Translations under genes and position numbers: made by a program
Notes under the pieces: generated by a model
The model's input: the letters and a program-made list of their open reading frames with translations, nothing else
Told to the model about the DNA's origin: nothing
Databases searched by the model: none
Part shown: one piece after another, positions 54,576 through 62,883 of the stretch
How the letters are laid out: each line of letters starts with the position of its first letter
Numbering within the stretch: the first letter of the stretch is position 1
Origin: an uncultured Ruminococcus sp.
Lineage (GTDB): Bacteria > Bacillota > Clostridia > Oscillospirales > Acutalibacteraceae
Assembly: GCA_902765855.1 (NCBI GenBank)
Contig: CACXBF010000002.1
Span: forward strand, 62,001 to 126,000
Direction of reading: 5' to 3'
DNA length: 64,000 bases

Positions 54576-55062
54576 TCGCTCGGCAAGCCTCGCTCGTAGT
54601 GAATTAGGAAAGATAGTTGACGCGATCGAGGAAATTCCCAATGGACTACCGATAAGTTAACAGATTTCCCTAAAACAATTAAAAGTTTTCTACATCAGCT
54701 TTGCTGGTGAAATCTGCTCGCAGGGTCGAGGGACGGAGTCCGCCCTTAGGGACTAATGTTGCTGACAAAAGAAATTTATCGACGGATAAAATTCGCCGAT
54801 TAGAAAAAAGAAATGTTGGGCAAAGCCCAAAGGTGTTTCGCTCTCTGCGGAGAGCGACCAAAGGCTCTGCCGTAGGTGACTACTTTTGGAAACCGCAAGC
54901 CTTTAAAAAGGCTTGACCTAAACTTTGAGTGTCTTAGAAAAGTGAATTAGCTAATCGGTAGTTCATTGGTAATTACTTTATCCGCGTCAATAAACTGCCC
55001 TTGTAGATGTCGAGTGAGGCTTGCCGAACGATTCCGCGTCTTGGGGGCGGAGGCACTCCGCC
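54519..55062. repeat. Palindromic repeat cluster 14 (overlaps the truA 3' end)
   Basis: A duplicated 27-bp GTGCGTGACCGCAC/CAGGACAAGAC unit inside truA, then module A (CGTAATCGCTCGGCAAGCC...), left core end (54657-54690), CATCAGCTTTGCTGGTG, GAGGGACGGAGTCC, a degenerate GACGGATAAAATTCGCC, TTGGGCAAAGCCCAA, TTCGCTCTCTGCGGAGAGCGA, CCAAAGG..CTTTTGG, right core end with TTAGCTAATCGG (54949-54960) and inverted module A ending CGTCTTGGGGGCGGAGGCACTCCGCC. The final CC(TTGACT) runs into the cysS -35 box. Confidence 0.9.
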
Positions 55063-55091
55063 TTGACTTTTGAAATTCGATGGTATATAAT
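55063..55091 (+). promoter_or_regulatory. Sigma-A promoter of the cysS T-box operon
   Basis: TTGACT (55063-55068), 17-nt spacer, TATAAT (55086-55091). The -35 box abuts the end of repeat cluster 14. Predicted start near 55098. Confidence 0.82.
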
Positions 55092-55097
55092 CTTAAA

Positions 55098-55360
55098 CAT
55101 AAACAATCAAGTAGAATAATTTTAAATATAAAAATGCGTTTAACGGGAGAAGTAACAATATCCGCCTATCACAGAGAGGAGGTCATCGCTGAAAGATCTC
55201 TATATGCGATATTGCGAAATGCACCCGCCAGCACATAGCAGGAAATGGCTGTGCGTATTGTCTGCGTTAAGGACTTTAATGAGGACAGAATTTTCTCTGT
55301 CGAATTAGGGTGGAACAGCGATAATCTCGCCCCTGAAATTTTCAGGAGCGGGATTTTTTA
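55098..55360 (+). promoter_or_regulatory. Cysteine-specific T-box leader
   Basis: Classic T-box: Stem I region with AGAGAG near 55173, specifier loop reading GAAA-TGC-ACC with the Cys codon TGC at 55220-55222, T-box sequence AGGGTGGAACAGCG (55307-55320), and an intrinsic terminator (55326-55352, CTCGCCCCTGAAA with TTTCAGGAGCGGG, then TTTTTT). Uncharged tRNA-Cys would favour antitermination and raise cysS-cdd expression. The T-box element has AACAGCG in place of the common NACCGCG. Confidence 0.93.
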
Positions 55361-55382
55361 TATTATAAAAAGGAGAATTTTT

Positions 55383-56786
55383 ATGAAGATTTTTAATACC
55401 TTGACAAGAACAAAAGAGGAATTTATCCCTATTAAAGAGGGTGAAGCTAAGATTTATGCCTGCGGACCAACAGTTTATAACTATATTCATATTGGTAACG
55501 CAAGACCTATTTGCGTTTTTGATATTCTCAGACGCTACCTTGAATACAGAGGATTTAAAGTCACTTTCGTTCAGAATTTCACAGATATTGATGATAAAAT
55601 TATCAACAAGGCTAATGAAACAGGCTCGGATTATATTTCTGTTTCGGAAAAATTCATCAAGGAATATAAGATTGACGCTAAGGGCTTGAATATTCGTGAA
55701 GCAAGTGTTCACCCAAGAGCTACCGAAAATATGAACGAAATCATTGATATGATTAAAACTCTTATTGATAAGGGTTATGCATATGCTGTTGATAATGGAG
55801 ATGTCTATTTCAGACCTGCAAAATTCAGCGAGTATGGTAAGCTTTCACATCAGCCTTTGGAAGATTTGGAGGCAGGTGCAAGAATAAATATCGGCGAAAG
55901 AAAAGAAAATCCTATGGATTTCGCTCTTTGGAAGGGTGCAAAACCAGGTGAACCATCTTGGGAAACTCCTTGGGGCAACGGTAGACCGGGTTGGCACATT
56001 GAGTGCTCCTCAATGGCAAGAAGATACCTCGGCGAAACTATTGATATTCACTGCGGTGGTCAGGACTTGATTTTCCCACACCACGAAAACGAAATCGCTC
56101 AGAGCGAATGCTGCAACGGCGTTCCTTTTGCACATTACTGGATGCACAACGGCTACATCAATGTTGATAATAAAAAGATGTCTAAATCACTCGGAAATTT
56201 CTTTACAGTAAGAGATGTTGCCGAGAAATACGGCTATGAACCTATCCGTTATCTGATGGTTTCTTCACATTATCGTATGCCGATTAACTATTCTGTTGAG
56301 ATTATCGAGCAGTGCAAGGCATCTCTTGAGCGTCTTTATAACTGCAAAAATAACCTTGAATTTGCTATCGAAAATGCAACAGTTGCTGAAAATGACGGTG
56401 ATAATGCACTTATTGAAGCTTATGACAAGCATCGTCAGAAATTCATATCTGCTATGGACGATGACCTCAATACAGCAGACGCTATAACCGTTATGTTCGA
56501 GCTTGCAAGGGATATAAATACAAATATTGCTAATGCACCTTCGAAGAAGCTTGCTGAGGAATCGCTCAAAATCTTTATGGAGCTTGCAAATGTTCTTGGT
56601 TTGCTTTATGTAGACGAAAAAACTTCTCTCGATGATGAAATTGAAGCACTTATCGCACAAAGAAATGAAGCTCGTAAAAATAAAGATTGGGCAACAGCTG
56701 ATAAGATTCGTGATGAACTTAAAGCAAGAAATATCGTTCTTGAGGATACACCACAAGGTGTTAAATGGAAGATTGTGAATGACTGA
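55383..56786 (+). CDS. cysS: Cysteinyl-tRNA synthetase
   Basis: 467 residues, class I synthetase. 'YACGPTVYNYIHIGNARP' has the Zn-ligand Cys and HIGH-type motif; 'CGGQDLIFPHHENEIAQSE' holds further Zn ligands; KMSKS appears as 'KKMSKSLGNFF'. The true start is the ATG at 55383 with AAAAGGAG upstream; a longer in-frame reading from 55245 would translate the T-box terminator and is rejected. The stop shares one base with the cdd ATG. Confidence 0.97.
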   Translation: MKIFNTLTRTKEEFIPIKEGEAKIYACGPTVYNYIHIGNARPICVFDILRRYLEYRGFKVTFVQNFTDIDDKIINKANETGSDYISVSEKFIKEYKIDAKGLNIREASVHPRATENMNEIIDMIKTLIDKGYAYAVDNGDVYFRPAKFSEYGKLSHQPLEDLEAGARINIGERKENPMDFALWKGAKPGEPSWETPWGNGRPGWHIECSSMARRYLGETIDIHCGGQDLIFPHHENEIAQSECCNGVPFAHYWMHNGYINVDNKKMSKSLGNFFTVRDVAEKYGYEPIRYLMVSSHYRMPINYSVEIIEQCKASLERLYNCKNNLEFAIENATVAENDGDNALIEAYDKHRQKFISAMDDDLNTADAITVMFELARDINTNIANAPSKKLAEESLKIFMELANVLGLLYVDEKTSLDDEIEALIAQRNEARKNKDWATADKIRDELKARNIVLEDTPQGVKWKIVND

Positions 56787-57199
56787 TGTATAGGCTGACT
56801 GATAAAGAAATTTCAGATTTGATTCATACAGCTTTTTCTGTAAGGAAATTGAGCTATTCGCCTTATTCGAGATTTGCGGTTGGTTCAGCATTGCTTTGTG
56901 CTGACGGAGAAATTTATAGTGGCTGTAATATCGAAAATTCATCATATCCTGTCGGAATATGTGCGGAGAGAACAGCTATTTCTAAGGCGATTTCATCAGA
57001 TAAGCGTAATTTTAAGGCTATTGCAATAGTTGGTGGCTTAGTGGATAATTCGGACTTGGAATATTGTCCGCCTTGTGGGATGTGCCGACAGTTTTTGAGT
57101 GAATTTTGCGATAAGGATTTCGTAGTAATCTTAGCAAAATCATTGAATGAATATAAGTTAATTGGCTTTGATGAAATATTGCCATTCCCATTCAGCTAA
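56786..57199 (+). CDS. cdd: Cytidine deaminase
   Basis: 137 residues. Zn-dependent deamination of cytidine and deoxycytidine to uridine in pyrimidine salvage. 'CAERTAISKAI' (catalytic Glu and Cys ligand) and 'PPCGMCRQFLSEF' (two Cys ligands) are present. Its ATG overlaps the cysS stop by one base, so it falls under T-box control, an odd partner for cysS. The stop TAA lies in TTCAGCTAA, a variant of the repeat terminus TTAGCTAA. Confidence 0.94.
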   Translation: MYRLTDKEISDLIHTAFSVRKLSYSPYSRFAVGSALLCADGEIYSGCNIENSSYPVGICAERTAISKAISSDKRNFKAIAIVGGLVDNSDLEYCPPCGMCRQFLSEFCDKDFVVILAKSLNEYKLIGFDEILPFPFS

Positions 57200-57601
57200 T
57201 TATTTTTTAAGATACTTTAAGCTAACCAACTTCCCAAAGACACTTAAAAGTTTTGCTCAAGGCGGCTCGCCGCACCCAAGACACGGAATCGGTTTTGCAA
57301 GCAAAACCTCGACATTTGCAATGGAAGTTTGTTGGCGCGGTCGAAGAAATTACCAATTAACTACCGATAGGGCGGACTCCGTCCCTCAACCCTGCGAGCA
57401 GCTTTCACCAGAAAAGCTGGTGTAGAAAAGGTTCGAGCGAAACTTTTAGTTGTCTTAAAAAAGTGCGTTAGCTAATCGTAGGGGCGAACTGTGTTCGCCC
57501 GCTCGGTAGTTTCCTCGACCGCGTCAACTATCTTCCTTAATTCACTACGAGCGAGACTTGTCGAGCGATTCCGCGTCTTGACAGCGGAGGCACTTCGTCT
57601 T
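57193..57601. repeat. Palindromic repeat cluster 15 with clear inverted ends
   Basis: A compact core copy: left end 57221-57264 (AGCTAACCAACTT...AAGACACTTAAAAGTTTTGCTCAAG), GGCGGCTCGCCGC, CGGTTTTGCAAGCAAAACC, a GGCGGACTCCGTCCCTC hybrid, CACCAGAAAAGCTGGTG, and right end 57432-57477 (TTCGAGCGAAACTTTTAGTTGTCTTAAAAAAGTG..TTAGCTAATC). The ends are imperfect inverted repeats of ~43 bp, defining a ~257-bp unit. An inverted module A (GGGGCGAACTGTGTTCGCCC to CGTCTTGACAGCGG) is attached outside the right end. Confidence 0.9.
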
Positions 57602-57609
57602 TACAAAGT

Positions 57610-57643
57610 AAAAGCAGAAAGGACTGAGTTCCTTTCTGCTTTT
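57610..57643. terminator. Bidirectional intrinsic terminator
   Basis: Perfect 14-bp stem AAAAGCAGAAAGGA (57610-57623) / TCCTTTCTGCTTTT (57630-57643), 6-nt loop, flanked by T-rich sequence. Lies 3' of the minus-strand Asn/Gln-rich gene and also faces the cdd operon and repeat cluster, so it can serve both strands. Confidence 0.85.
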
Positions 57644-57650
57644 GTTTTTA

Positions 57651-57824
57651 TTAGTTATTGAAGTTGTTGTTTTGCTGGTTGTTGAAATTGTTGTTATTCT
57701 TGTGGTTTTGAGACTGATTGTTCTGCTGATTGTTGAAGTTGTTGTTATTGTTCTGGTTTTGAGACTGGTTGTTCTGCTGACGGTTTTGAGACTGGTTGTT
57801 CTGCTGATTTTGTCTGCTCATCAT
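57651..57824 (-). CDS. Small Asn/Gln-rich repetitive protein
   Basis: 57 residues on the minus strand, almost only Asn and Gln with a few Ser, Phe and Arg; repeated units QQNNQSQN and NNNNFNNQQNN. A strong RBS (AAGGGGGTGAG) precedes ATGATG and an intrinsic terminator lies 8 bp beyond the stop, so this is a designed gene unit. Composition resembles gamma-type small acid-soluble spore proteins or prion-like low-complexity spore proteins, but no family motif is present. Function unknown. Confidence 0.7.
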   Translation of the reverse strand: MMSRQNQQNNQSQNRQQNNQSQNQNNNNNFNNQQNNQSQNHKNNNNFNNQQNNNFNN

Positions 57825-57888
57825 CTCACCCCCTTCTGAATTATATTATTGACAGGGATTTGAATTTTATTCAGACAAGAAAAAATAC

Positions 57889-58980
57889 TTAATCGTTAAA
57901 AATTATATTTGGTGTTATTTCTCCGCCTCTTATAAACTTTGGAATATCGTAACTTTTATCTATGGCCACAAGAGCTACACAAATTTCCACCGGAGATGTA
58001 TTTTCGTTTATTTTTCTGTAATCATAATAATTTGTATATACATCATATAAAATGTTTGCTTTTGAACCCTTGAAATAAATTTCTTTTATCTCATTTTTTT
58101 GTATAGGATAGAATGATGAAATATTTACTATTAAAAGATTATTTTTCTTAAAAAAGTTTTCGTCATATTTAGTTTTTGATATGCTTATCATACCTGCTAT
58201 TTTTTCGGACATTCCTTTTGAATCATAAGGAATTATCAGGTTAGTATTTTTTTCTCTTATATCATAAAAAGCACTATACATTTCTTTTTCGTTTGTAATT
58301 ATATTTAAATGGTTTATACAGCCTTTTTCAAACTCTTCTTCAGTGAAAGGAGTTCTTGAGTAATAGTTTGATTGGTCATTAGGGTATTTTGATAATTTTG
58401 AAGATACATAGAAATATTCGGCTGAAAATTCTACTTGATTCTTAAACCAAGAAAGCTGTTCGGAGGCATTTAATATACTTAATAGAAAAAATACTGCTAA
58501 TATAGGTATAAAATATTTTTTTGTTTTTTCCTTAAAAAGATAAACAGTAATTATTGCAAAAATAGATGCGATAATAAAAAGACAAATAAAAAGTATAAAA
58601 GATTTTACATATTGTGTGAAAAATACGCATATTCCGTATAATAAGGCGGATATGGTGAATAAAACCATATTAAATGTTTTAACATTTTTTTGATGTTTCT
58701 TGCAGACTTTAATCATAAGGGCGGCTGAGAAAACAGCTAAAAATGCAGAAAAGCTAAAAGTAATCTCTCGCGATACAAAATTTATAAATATATAAGTAGA
58801 AACTATACCAAGCATTATGCCTGTAAATATGCAGAGAGAAATATTAATCGCTAAAAGTTTTCTATAGGTGCGGTTGGATAAGCCGGGTATCATTTCAACA
58901 TCTTCTGGTTTTGTATAGTCCTCATTTTCATTATAGCCTGTATAGTAAGTATCGTTTAAATTATTTTTTTCTTTAGACAT
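57889..58980 (-). CDS. Hypothetical multi-pass membrane protein
   Basis: 363 residues on the minus strand. N-terminal ~40 cytoplasmic hydrophilic residues, then about five to six transmembrane helices in residues ~42-175, and a ~185-residue C-terminal soluble domain presumably outside the membrane or at its surface. No known motif was recognised. RBS GGAGGTTG precedes ATG. More AT-rich than its neighbours, which hints at different ancestry. The small Asn/Gln gene lies 64 bp downstream on the same strand. Confidence 0.8.
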   Translation of the reverse strand: MSKEKNNLNDTYYTGYNENEDYTKPEDVEMIPGLSNRTYRKLLAINISLCIFTGIMLGIVSTYIFINFVSREITFSFSAFLAVFSAALMIKVCKKHQKNVKTFNMVLFTISALLYGICVFFTQYVKSFILFICLFIIASIFAIITVYLFKEKTKKYFIPILAVFFLLSILNASEQLSWFKNQVEFSAEYFYVSSKLSKYPNDQSNYYSRTPFTEEEFEKGCINHLNIITNEKEMYSAFYDIREKNTNLIIPYDSKGMSEKIAGMISISKTKYDENFFKKNNLLIVNISSFYPIQKNEIKEIYFKGSKANILYDVYTNYYDYRKINENTSPVEICVALVAIDKSYDIPKFIRGGEITPNIIFND

Positions 58981-59049
58981 AAATCAACCTCCATAATATT
59001 ATATTAAAATAATATCATAAATTTATATAAAAGTAAACATATTTTTAAA

Positions 59050-59058
59050 ATTATAGCA
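59050..59058 (-). promoter_or_regulatory. Extended -10 promoter of the minus-strand membrane protein
   Basis: On the minus strand TGCTATAAT (complement of 59050-59058), an extended -10, about 70 bp upstream of the start codon, without a good -35. Confidence 0.45.
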
Positions 59059-59114
59059 TAATATAGAATGTTTTTGAGCTTTTTAAATTCTGAATTTATT
59101 TTGTATTAAAATTA

Positions 59115-59143
59115 TTGAGAACTTGCTTTATCTATGGTATGAT
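59115..59143 (+). promoter_or_regulatory. Sigma-A promoter of the RsmF-like gene
   Basis: TTGAGA (59115-59120), 17-nt spacer, TATGAT (59138-59143), 29 nt before the start codon. Confidence 0.6.
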
Positions 59144-59172
59144 TTAGAAAAAGATTTTTTTGGGTGATTAGA

Positions 59173-60504
59173 TTGAATATAGATTTTTTAAAGAAAGACT
59201 TTCTTGAGGACGCAAAGTCTGTATTTGGCTCAGACTATGACGCATTTCTTGCAACATATGATGAAAAGCCTTATCGTGGGATAAGCGTTAATACTCTTAA
59301 AATTACTGCCGAAAGACTTAAAGAATTATTGCCATATAAGCTTGAAAAAACACCTATGTATAAAAATGGCTACTATATTGATAGTGAAATTGAGGGCTTA
59401 GGAAATAATCCACTGCATCACGCAGGAGCATTTTATGTTCAGGAACCATCAGCTTCTGCACCTGTTTCATTGCTTGAGGTTCAGGAGGGAGAGCGTATAC
59501 TTGATTTATGCTCTGCTCCTGGCGGAAAATCCTCGCAGATACTTGCTTTATTGAATAATACAGGCTTGCTTTGGTCTAATGAATATGTGAAATCCCGTTC
59601 GCAGATTTTGCTTTCTAATCTGGAAAGAATGGGCGCAAGAAACTTTGTTGTTTCAAATTGCAGTGCCGATACGCTTTGTAACGGTCTTGAGGGATTTTTT
59701 GATAAAATTCTTGTGGACGCACCTTGTTCTGGAGAGGGTATGTTCAGGAAAAATCACGATGCCTCAGACGAATGGAACAAAGATAATGTTAAGCTTTGTG
59801 CAGAAAGACAGCTTTTTATACTCGAATCGGCCTCGAAAGCTCTCAGAGCAGGCGGTGTAATGGTTTATTCTACTTGCACATTCTCTTATGAGGAAAATGA
59901 AGGAGTTGTATCGGAATTTCTGAAACGCAATGAAGATTTTTTGATTGATGAGAGGGAATATCCATTTGGCAGAAAATCTGATTTAAAGGGCTGTGTCAGG
60001 ATAAGTCCGCTTGAGGGCGGCGAGGGACAATTTATGGTAAGGCTCAGGAAAAATGGTGATGAACCTGTTTCCGAGAGTGATTATAAGTTTAGCAAAAATG
60101 AAAACAAACTTGTTTCGAGCTTTATTGATGAGGTATTCAGCGTAAAGCCGAACGGAAATATTGAGCTTATCGGCGATAGAATTTACATTTTTCCGGAAAA
60201 TCTTCCTAAGCTTAACGGACTTGGAGTTATTCGTGCAGGAGTTTTTCTTGGAGAAATCAAGAAAAATCGCATAGAACCTGCACACGCATTATTCTCAGCA
60301 TATACATCAAAATATTTTAAAAATGTTCTCGACCTTAAATTAAGCGATGAGCGTGTAGAAAAATTCCTTTGCGGAGAAGAAATTGACTGCGAAAATCAAA
60401 AAGGTTATACACTTCTTGCGGTTGAGGGAGTTTCGCTTGGCTTTGGAAAATGCTCAAACGGCAGAATGAAGAATAAATATCCTAAGGGCTTAAGGCGTAT
60501 ATGA
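59173..60504 (+). CDS. RsmB/NOP-family rRNA (cytosine-C5-)-methyltransferase (RsmF-like)
   Basis: 443 residues. SAM motif 'ILDLCSAPGGKSSQIL', 'VDAPCSGEGMFRK' (one catalytic Cys) and 'YSTCTFSYEENEGVV' (nucleophile Cys) mark an m5C methyltransferase of the RsmB/NSUN family. N-terminal 'PYRGISVNTLK' and a C-terminal extension (~residues 300-443) match the RsmF-like Firmicutes group. TTG at 59173 chosen with GGGTGA 5 nt upstream; GTG at 59164 overlaps that site. Stands alone with promoter and terminator. Confidence 0.9.
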   Translation: MNIDFLKKDFLEDAKSVFGSDYDAFLATYDEKPYRGISVNTLKITAERLKELLPYKLEKTPMYKNGYYIDSEIEGLGNNPLHHAGAFYVQEPSASAPVSLLEVQEGERILDLCSAPGGKSSQILALLNNTGLLWSNEYVKSRSQILLSNLERMGARNFVVSNCSADTLCNGLEGFFDKILVDAPCSGEGMFRKNHDASDEWNKDNVKLCAERQLFILESASKALRAGGVMVYSTCTFSYEENEGVVSEFLKRNEDFLIDEREYPFGRKSDLKGCVRISPLEGGEGQFMVRLRKNGDEPVSESDYKFSKNENKLVSSFIDEVFSVKPNGNIELIGDRIYIFPENLPKLNGLGVIRAGVFLGEIKKNRIEPAHALFSAYTSKYFKNVLDLKLSDERVEKFLCGEEIDCENQKGYTLLAVEGVSLGFGKCSNGRMKNKYPKGLRRI

Positions 60505-60549
60505 GATTCTGATTTTTAATAATTGTAAATAATTTATAAACTTTTTATG

Positions 60550-60580
60550 AAATTTGACCTTTAGAGGTCAAATTTTTTTT
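60550..60580 (+). terminator. Intrinsic terminator after the RsmF-like gene
   Basis: AAATTTGACC (60550-60559) / GGTCAAATTT (60566-60575), loop TTTAGA, followed by a T8 tract. Confidence 0.92.
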
Positions 60581-60634
60581 GTTTGGTAGGGTAAAGTGAA
60601 AGGTTATTTTAAATTATTATAAGGAGTGACGCTT

Positions 60635-61477
60635 ATGGCTCGTCCGCAAACGGAGGGTTTACTTTATTTTCCGCTTGATGTAGATATTTTTGCAGATAGA
60701 AAAATCAAAATCGTTGTCGCAAAATACGGTACAGACGGTTTCGCACTATATGTCTATTTGCTCTGTACGATATTCAAGGAGAGATATTATATCAAAGTTG
60801 ATGAAGATTTTAATTACATAGTATCATCAGATTTGAAGATTGATTTCAAGAAATCATGTGAGATACTCGATTTTCTCATCGAAAAGGAAATGTTTGATAA
60901 AAGGCTTTTCGAGGAAGAGAATGTACTTACCTCAAAGAGTATTCAGGATAGATACCAACAGGCTATTAAAAGTAAGGCAAGAAAAACAGCTGTAAATGTT
61001 GATGAAAAATACTGGTTGCTCGGCGAAAATGAAACCGAGAATTTCATAAATGTTTATAATGGGGAGGAATTATCAAAGAAAAGATATAATTCTTCCAAGA
61101 AAAATGAGGATAATTCCACGAAAAATGACATAAAGGAAAGTAAAGGAAAAGAAAGTAAAATAAATGAAAGTAAAGTAGAGGAAAGTACAGCAGACGAAAA
61201 ATTCCGTCTTCCGACAAGTGATGGGTATTACATTCTCAAAAGGGAATTTTATGATAAGCTTTCATCAGCCTATCCAAGAACTGATATAGACGAATGTTTG
61301 CGTAATTTGCGGATATGGTTAGAGGCTAATCGTGAGCGTTTAAAGCCAAGCTGTAATATGCAAGCCTATATCAACACTTGGATAGCTCGTGACACTGAAC
61401 AGGGCAAGTGTCGCCGTTCTGAAGGCTATGAAGCCACTTACGACCTTGAGGCCTATGAAAATTCATACGATTTTTAG
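60635..61477 (+). CDS. Phage-type replication protein with Lin1244/Lin1753 (DUF4373) domain
   Basis: 280 residues. The N-terminal ~100 residues ('GLLYFPLDVDIFADRKIKIVVAKYGTDGFALYVYLLC') are a winged-helix Lin1244/Lin1753-like domain found in phage and mobile-element replication initiators related to DnaD. A charged low-complexity linker with KESK-type repeats (~150-190) leads to a C-terminal 'DECLRNLRIWLEANRERLKPSCNMQAYINTWI' region resembling DnaD-type C-terminal helices. ATG 60635 with AAGGAG 8 nt upstream. No phage neighbours are present, so it is isolated or domesticated. Confidence 0.82.
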   Translation: MARPQTEGLLYFPLDVDIFADRKIKIVVAKYGTDGFALYVYLLCTIFKERYYIKVDEDFNYIVSSDLKIDFKKSCEILDFLIEKEMFDKRLFEEENVLTSKSIQDRYQQAIKSKARKTAVNVDEKYWLLGENETENFINVYNGEELSKKRYNSSKKNEDNSTKNDIKESKGKESKINESKVEESTADEKFRLPTSDGYYILKREFYDKLSSAYPRTDIDECLRNLRIWLEANRERLKPSCNMQAYINTWIARDTEQGKCRRSEGYEATYDLEAYENSYDF

Positions 61478-61540
61478 CGGCGGCTCGCCGCCTTGAACAA
61501 AACTTTTATCTGTCTTAGGGGAAGTTCATTAGCTAATTAA
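61478..61540. repeat. Palindromic repeat cluster 16 between convergent genes
   Basis: Minimal copy: GGCGGCTCGCCGCC straight after the plus-strand stop, then a right core end (TTGAACAAAACTTTTATCTGTCTTAGGGGAAGTTCATTAGCTAA). TTAGCTAA (61529-61536) contains the TAG stop of the minus-strand GHL10 gene. The only separator between two convergent genes. Confidence 0.85.
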
Positions 61541-62807
61541 ACATCGCAATGGCATTCTTGACTTCGGTTGCGGTCTGGTCAGTGAAAAGATATTCGTATG
61601 AATAGAGCATAAAGCCATCACAATTTATACTCCTGCCATAAAGAATTTGATTTTTCAGAATTTCGTCAGATTCAAGCCATGTTCCGCTATCGCTGTCAGA
61701 GCCAGCCTTGTATACCGCCAAACCAATATAGAATTTTACACCTTTATTGCTGATTATCTTTCGCCATTCATCAGCAGATTTCTTAAAAGGCAAATATGGG
61801 TGTGTATTGCTGACATAAATTTGCGGACAGATATAGTCTACAAAGCCTGAAATACTGCCCCAAGACTTTATATCGGCAGAAATTTTCTCGTCATTTTCTG
61901 TGTTGCACTGCGGAGAAATTCCGAACACAACATCGTCTTTTATTTCGTGAATAGCCGTATATACACCCGAAATAAGTGCATTTATATTCGCCTTACGCCA
62001 TTCTGAATGTGTAAGCGGAGAATAATTCTCGTCAACTGTTGCAAGATATGCTTTATAATCAACTTCATCGCATTTCATATCGCTTTCGGGATAGAAATAA
62101 TCGTCAAAGTGTATGCCGTCTACTGCGTAATTCTCTACGACCTCACGAACACCATTTATAATCAGCTCTCTAACTTCGCTATATGCGGGATTATAGTAAA
62201 TATTCTTTTCGCTTTGAAAGGTATATCGGTCATTTTCTTCGTTATCATCGTTTTGCCAAATGGTATAGGGATTATCTGAGGATAGGGCAGAGGGTGTCTT
62301 TGAAAAGCGTATTCTTAGGGGATTTATCCACGCATGAACCTTGATATTCTTTTTGTGTGAGGCATCTATGATATATTTAAGAGGGTCATAGTTTGGGTTC
62401 TTGCCCTGTGTTCCGCTGATAATATCCGACCACGGAAAATACTTTGATGGATAGAGCGAATCGCCATTCGGGCGAATATGAATTATAATCGTATTGAGCT
62501 TATTTTTTGTGCAGTTTTCGAGAATATCGTCTATACGCTGATGAAAAGCCTTTTCACTTCGGTCTGTACCGCTCATATTCAGCGACATATACGGAATCCA
62601 TACGGCACGCATTTCTTCATCGGTATTTTCTTTGATTACAGCCGTTTCTATGGCTTTAACGGCAGTTTTTGACTCAGTAATACTATTTTCGCCGGTTTCG
62701 TTTATGGAAGGTTTTATGGAAGGGAAAATCATAGAAAGCACCACCGCAGAAATCATCAGAAATACAGAAATAAAAGCAGGAATCAGATTTATAAGATTTT
62801 TTTTCAT
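61533..62807 (-). CDS. Family 10-like glycosyl hydrolase (GHL10/DUF187)
   Basis: 424 residues on the minus strand. An N-terminal membrane anchor or uncleaved signal (residues ~4-30), then a TIM-barrel-like domain with 'EEMRAVWIPYMSLN', 'VHAWINPLR', 'AVDGIHFDDYFYP' (acidic pair) and 'YICPQIYVSN', all typical of the GHL10/FenI-like family (PF02638). Substrate unknown; probably acts on cell-surface glycans. Start ATG 62807 chosen with AAGGTG upstream; a GTG at 62816 lies inside that RBS. Its stop codon TAG falls in TTAGCTAA of the repeat. Confidence 0.88.
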   Translation of the reverse strand: MKKNLINLIPAFISVFLMISAVVLSMIFPSIKPSINETGENSITESKTAVKAIETAVIKENTDEEMRAVWIPYMSLNMSGTDRSEKAFHQRIDDILENCTKNKLNTIIIHIRPNGDSLYPSKYFPWSDIISGTQGKNPNYDPLKYIIDASHKKNIKVHAWINPLRIRFSKTPSALSSDNPYTIWQNDDNEENDRYTFQSEKNIYYNPAYSEVRELIINGVREVVENYAVDGIHFDDYFYPESDMKCDEVDYKAYLATVDENYSPLTHSEWRKANINALISGVYTAIHEIKDDVVFGISPQCNTENDEKISADIKSWGSISGFVDYICPQIYVSNTHPYLPFKKSADEWRKIISNKGVKFYIGLAVYKAGSDSDSGTWLESDEILKNQILYGRSINCDGFMLYSYEYLFTDQTATEVKNAIAMFN

Positions 62808-62883
62808 TTGCCACACACCTTGATTTTTATTTATTATAATTATATAATTATTTCAAGTAAATAATTCTAAGGGTTGTGAAAAA

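Noticed and set aside
55245-55382. N-terminal extension of cysS
   Set aside because: These codons overlap the specifier-to-terminator part of the T-box leader; the ATG at 55383 has a proper RBS and gives the family N-terminus.
57642-57839. Plus-strand ORF rich in Val/Leu/Ile
   Set aside because: It is the antisense shadow of the Asn/Gln-rich minus-strand gene; it has no RBS, while the minus-strand frame has a strong RBS and terminator.
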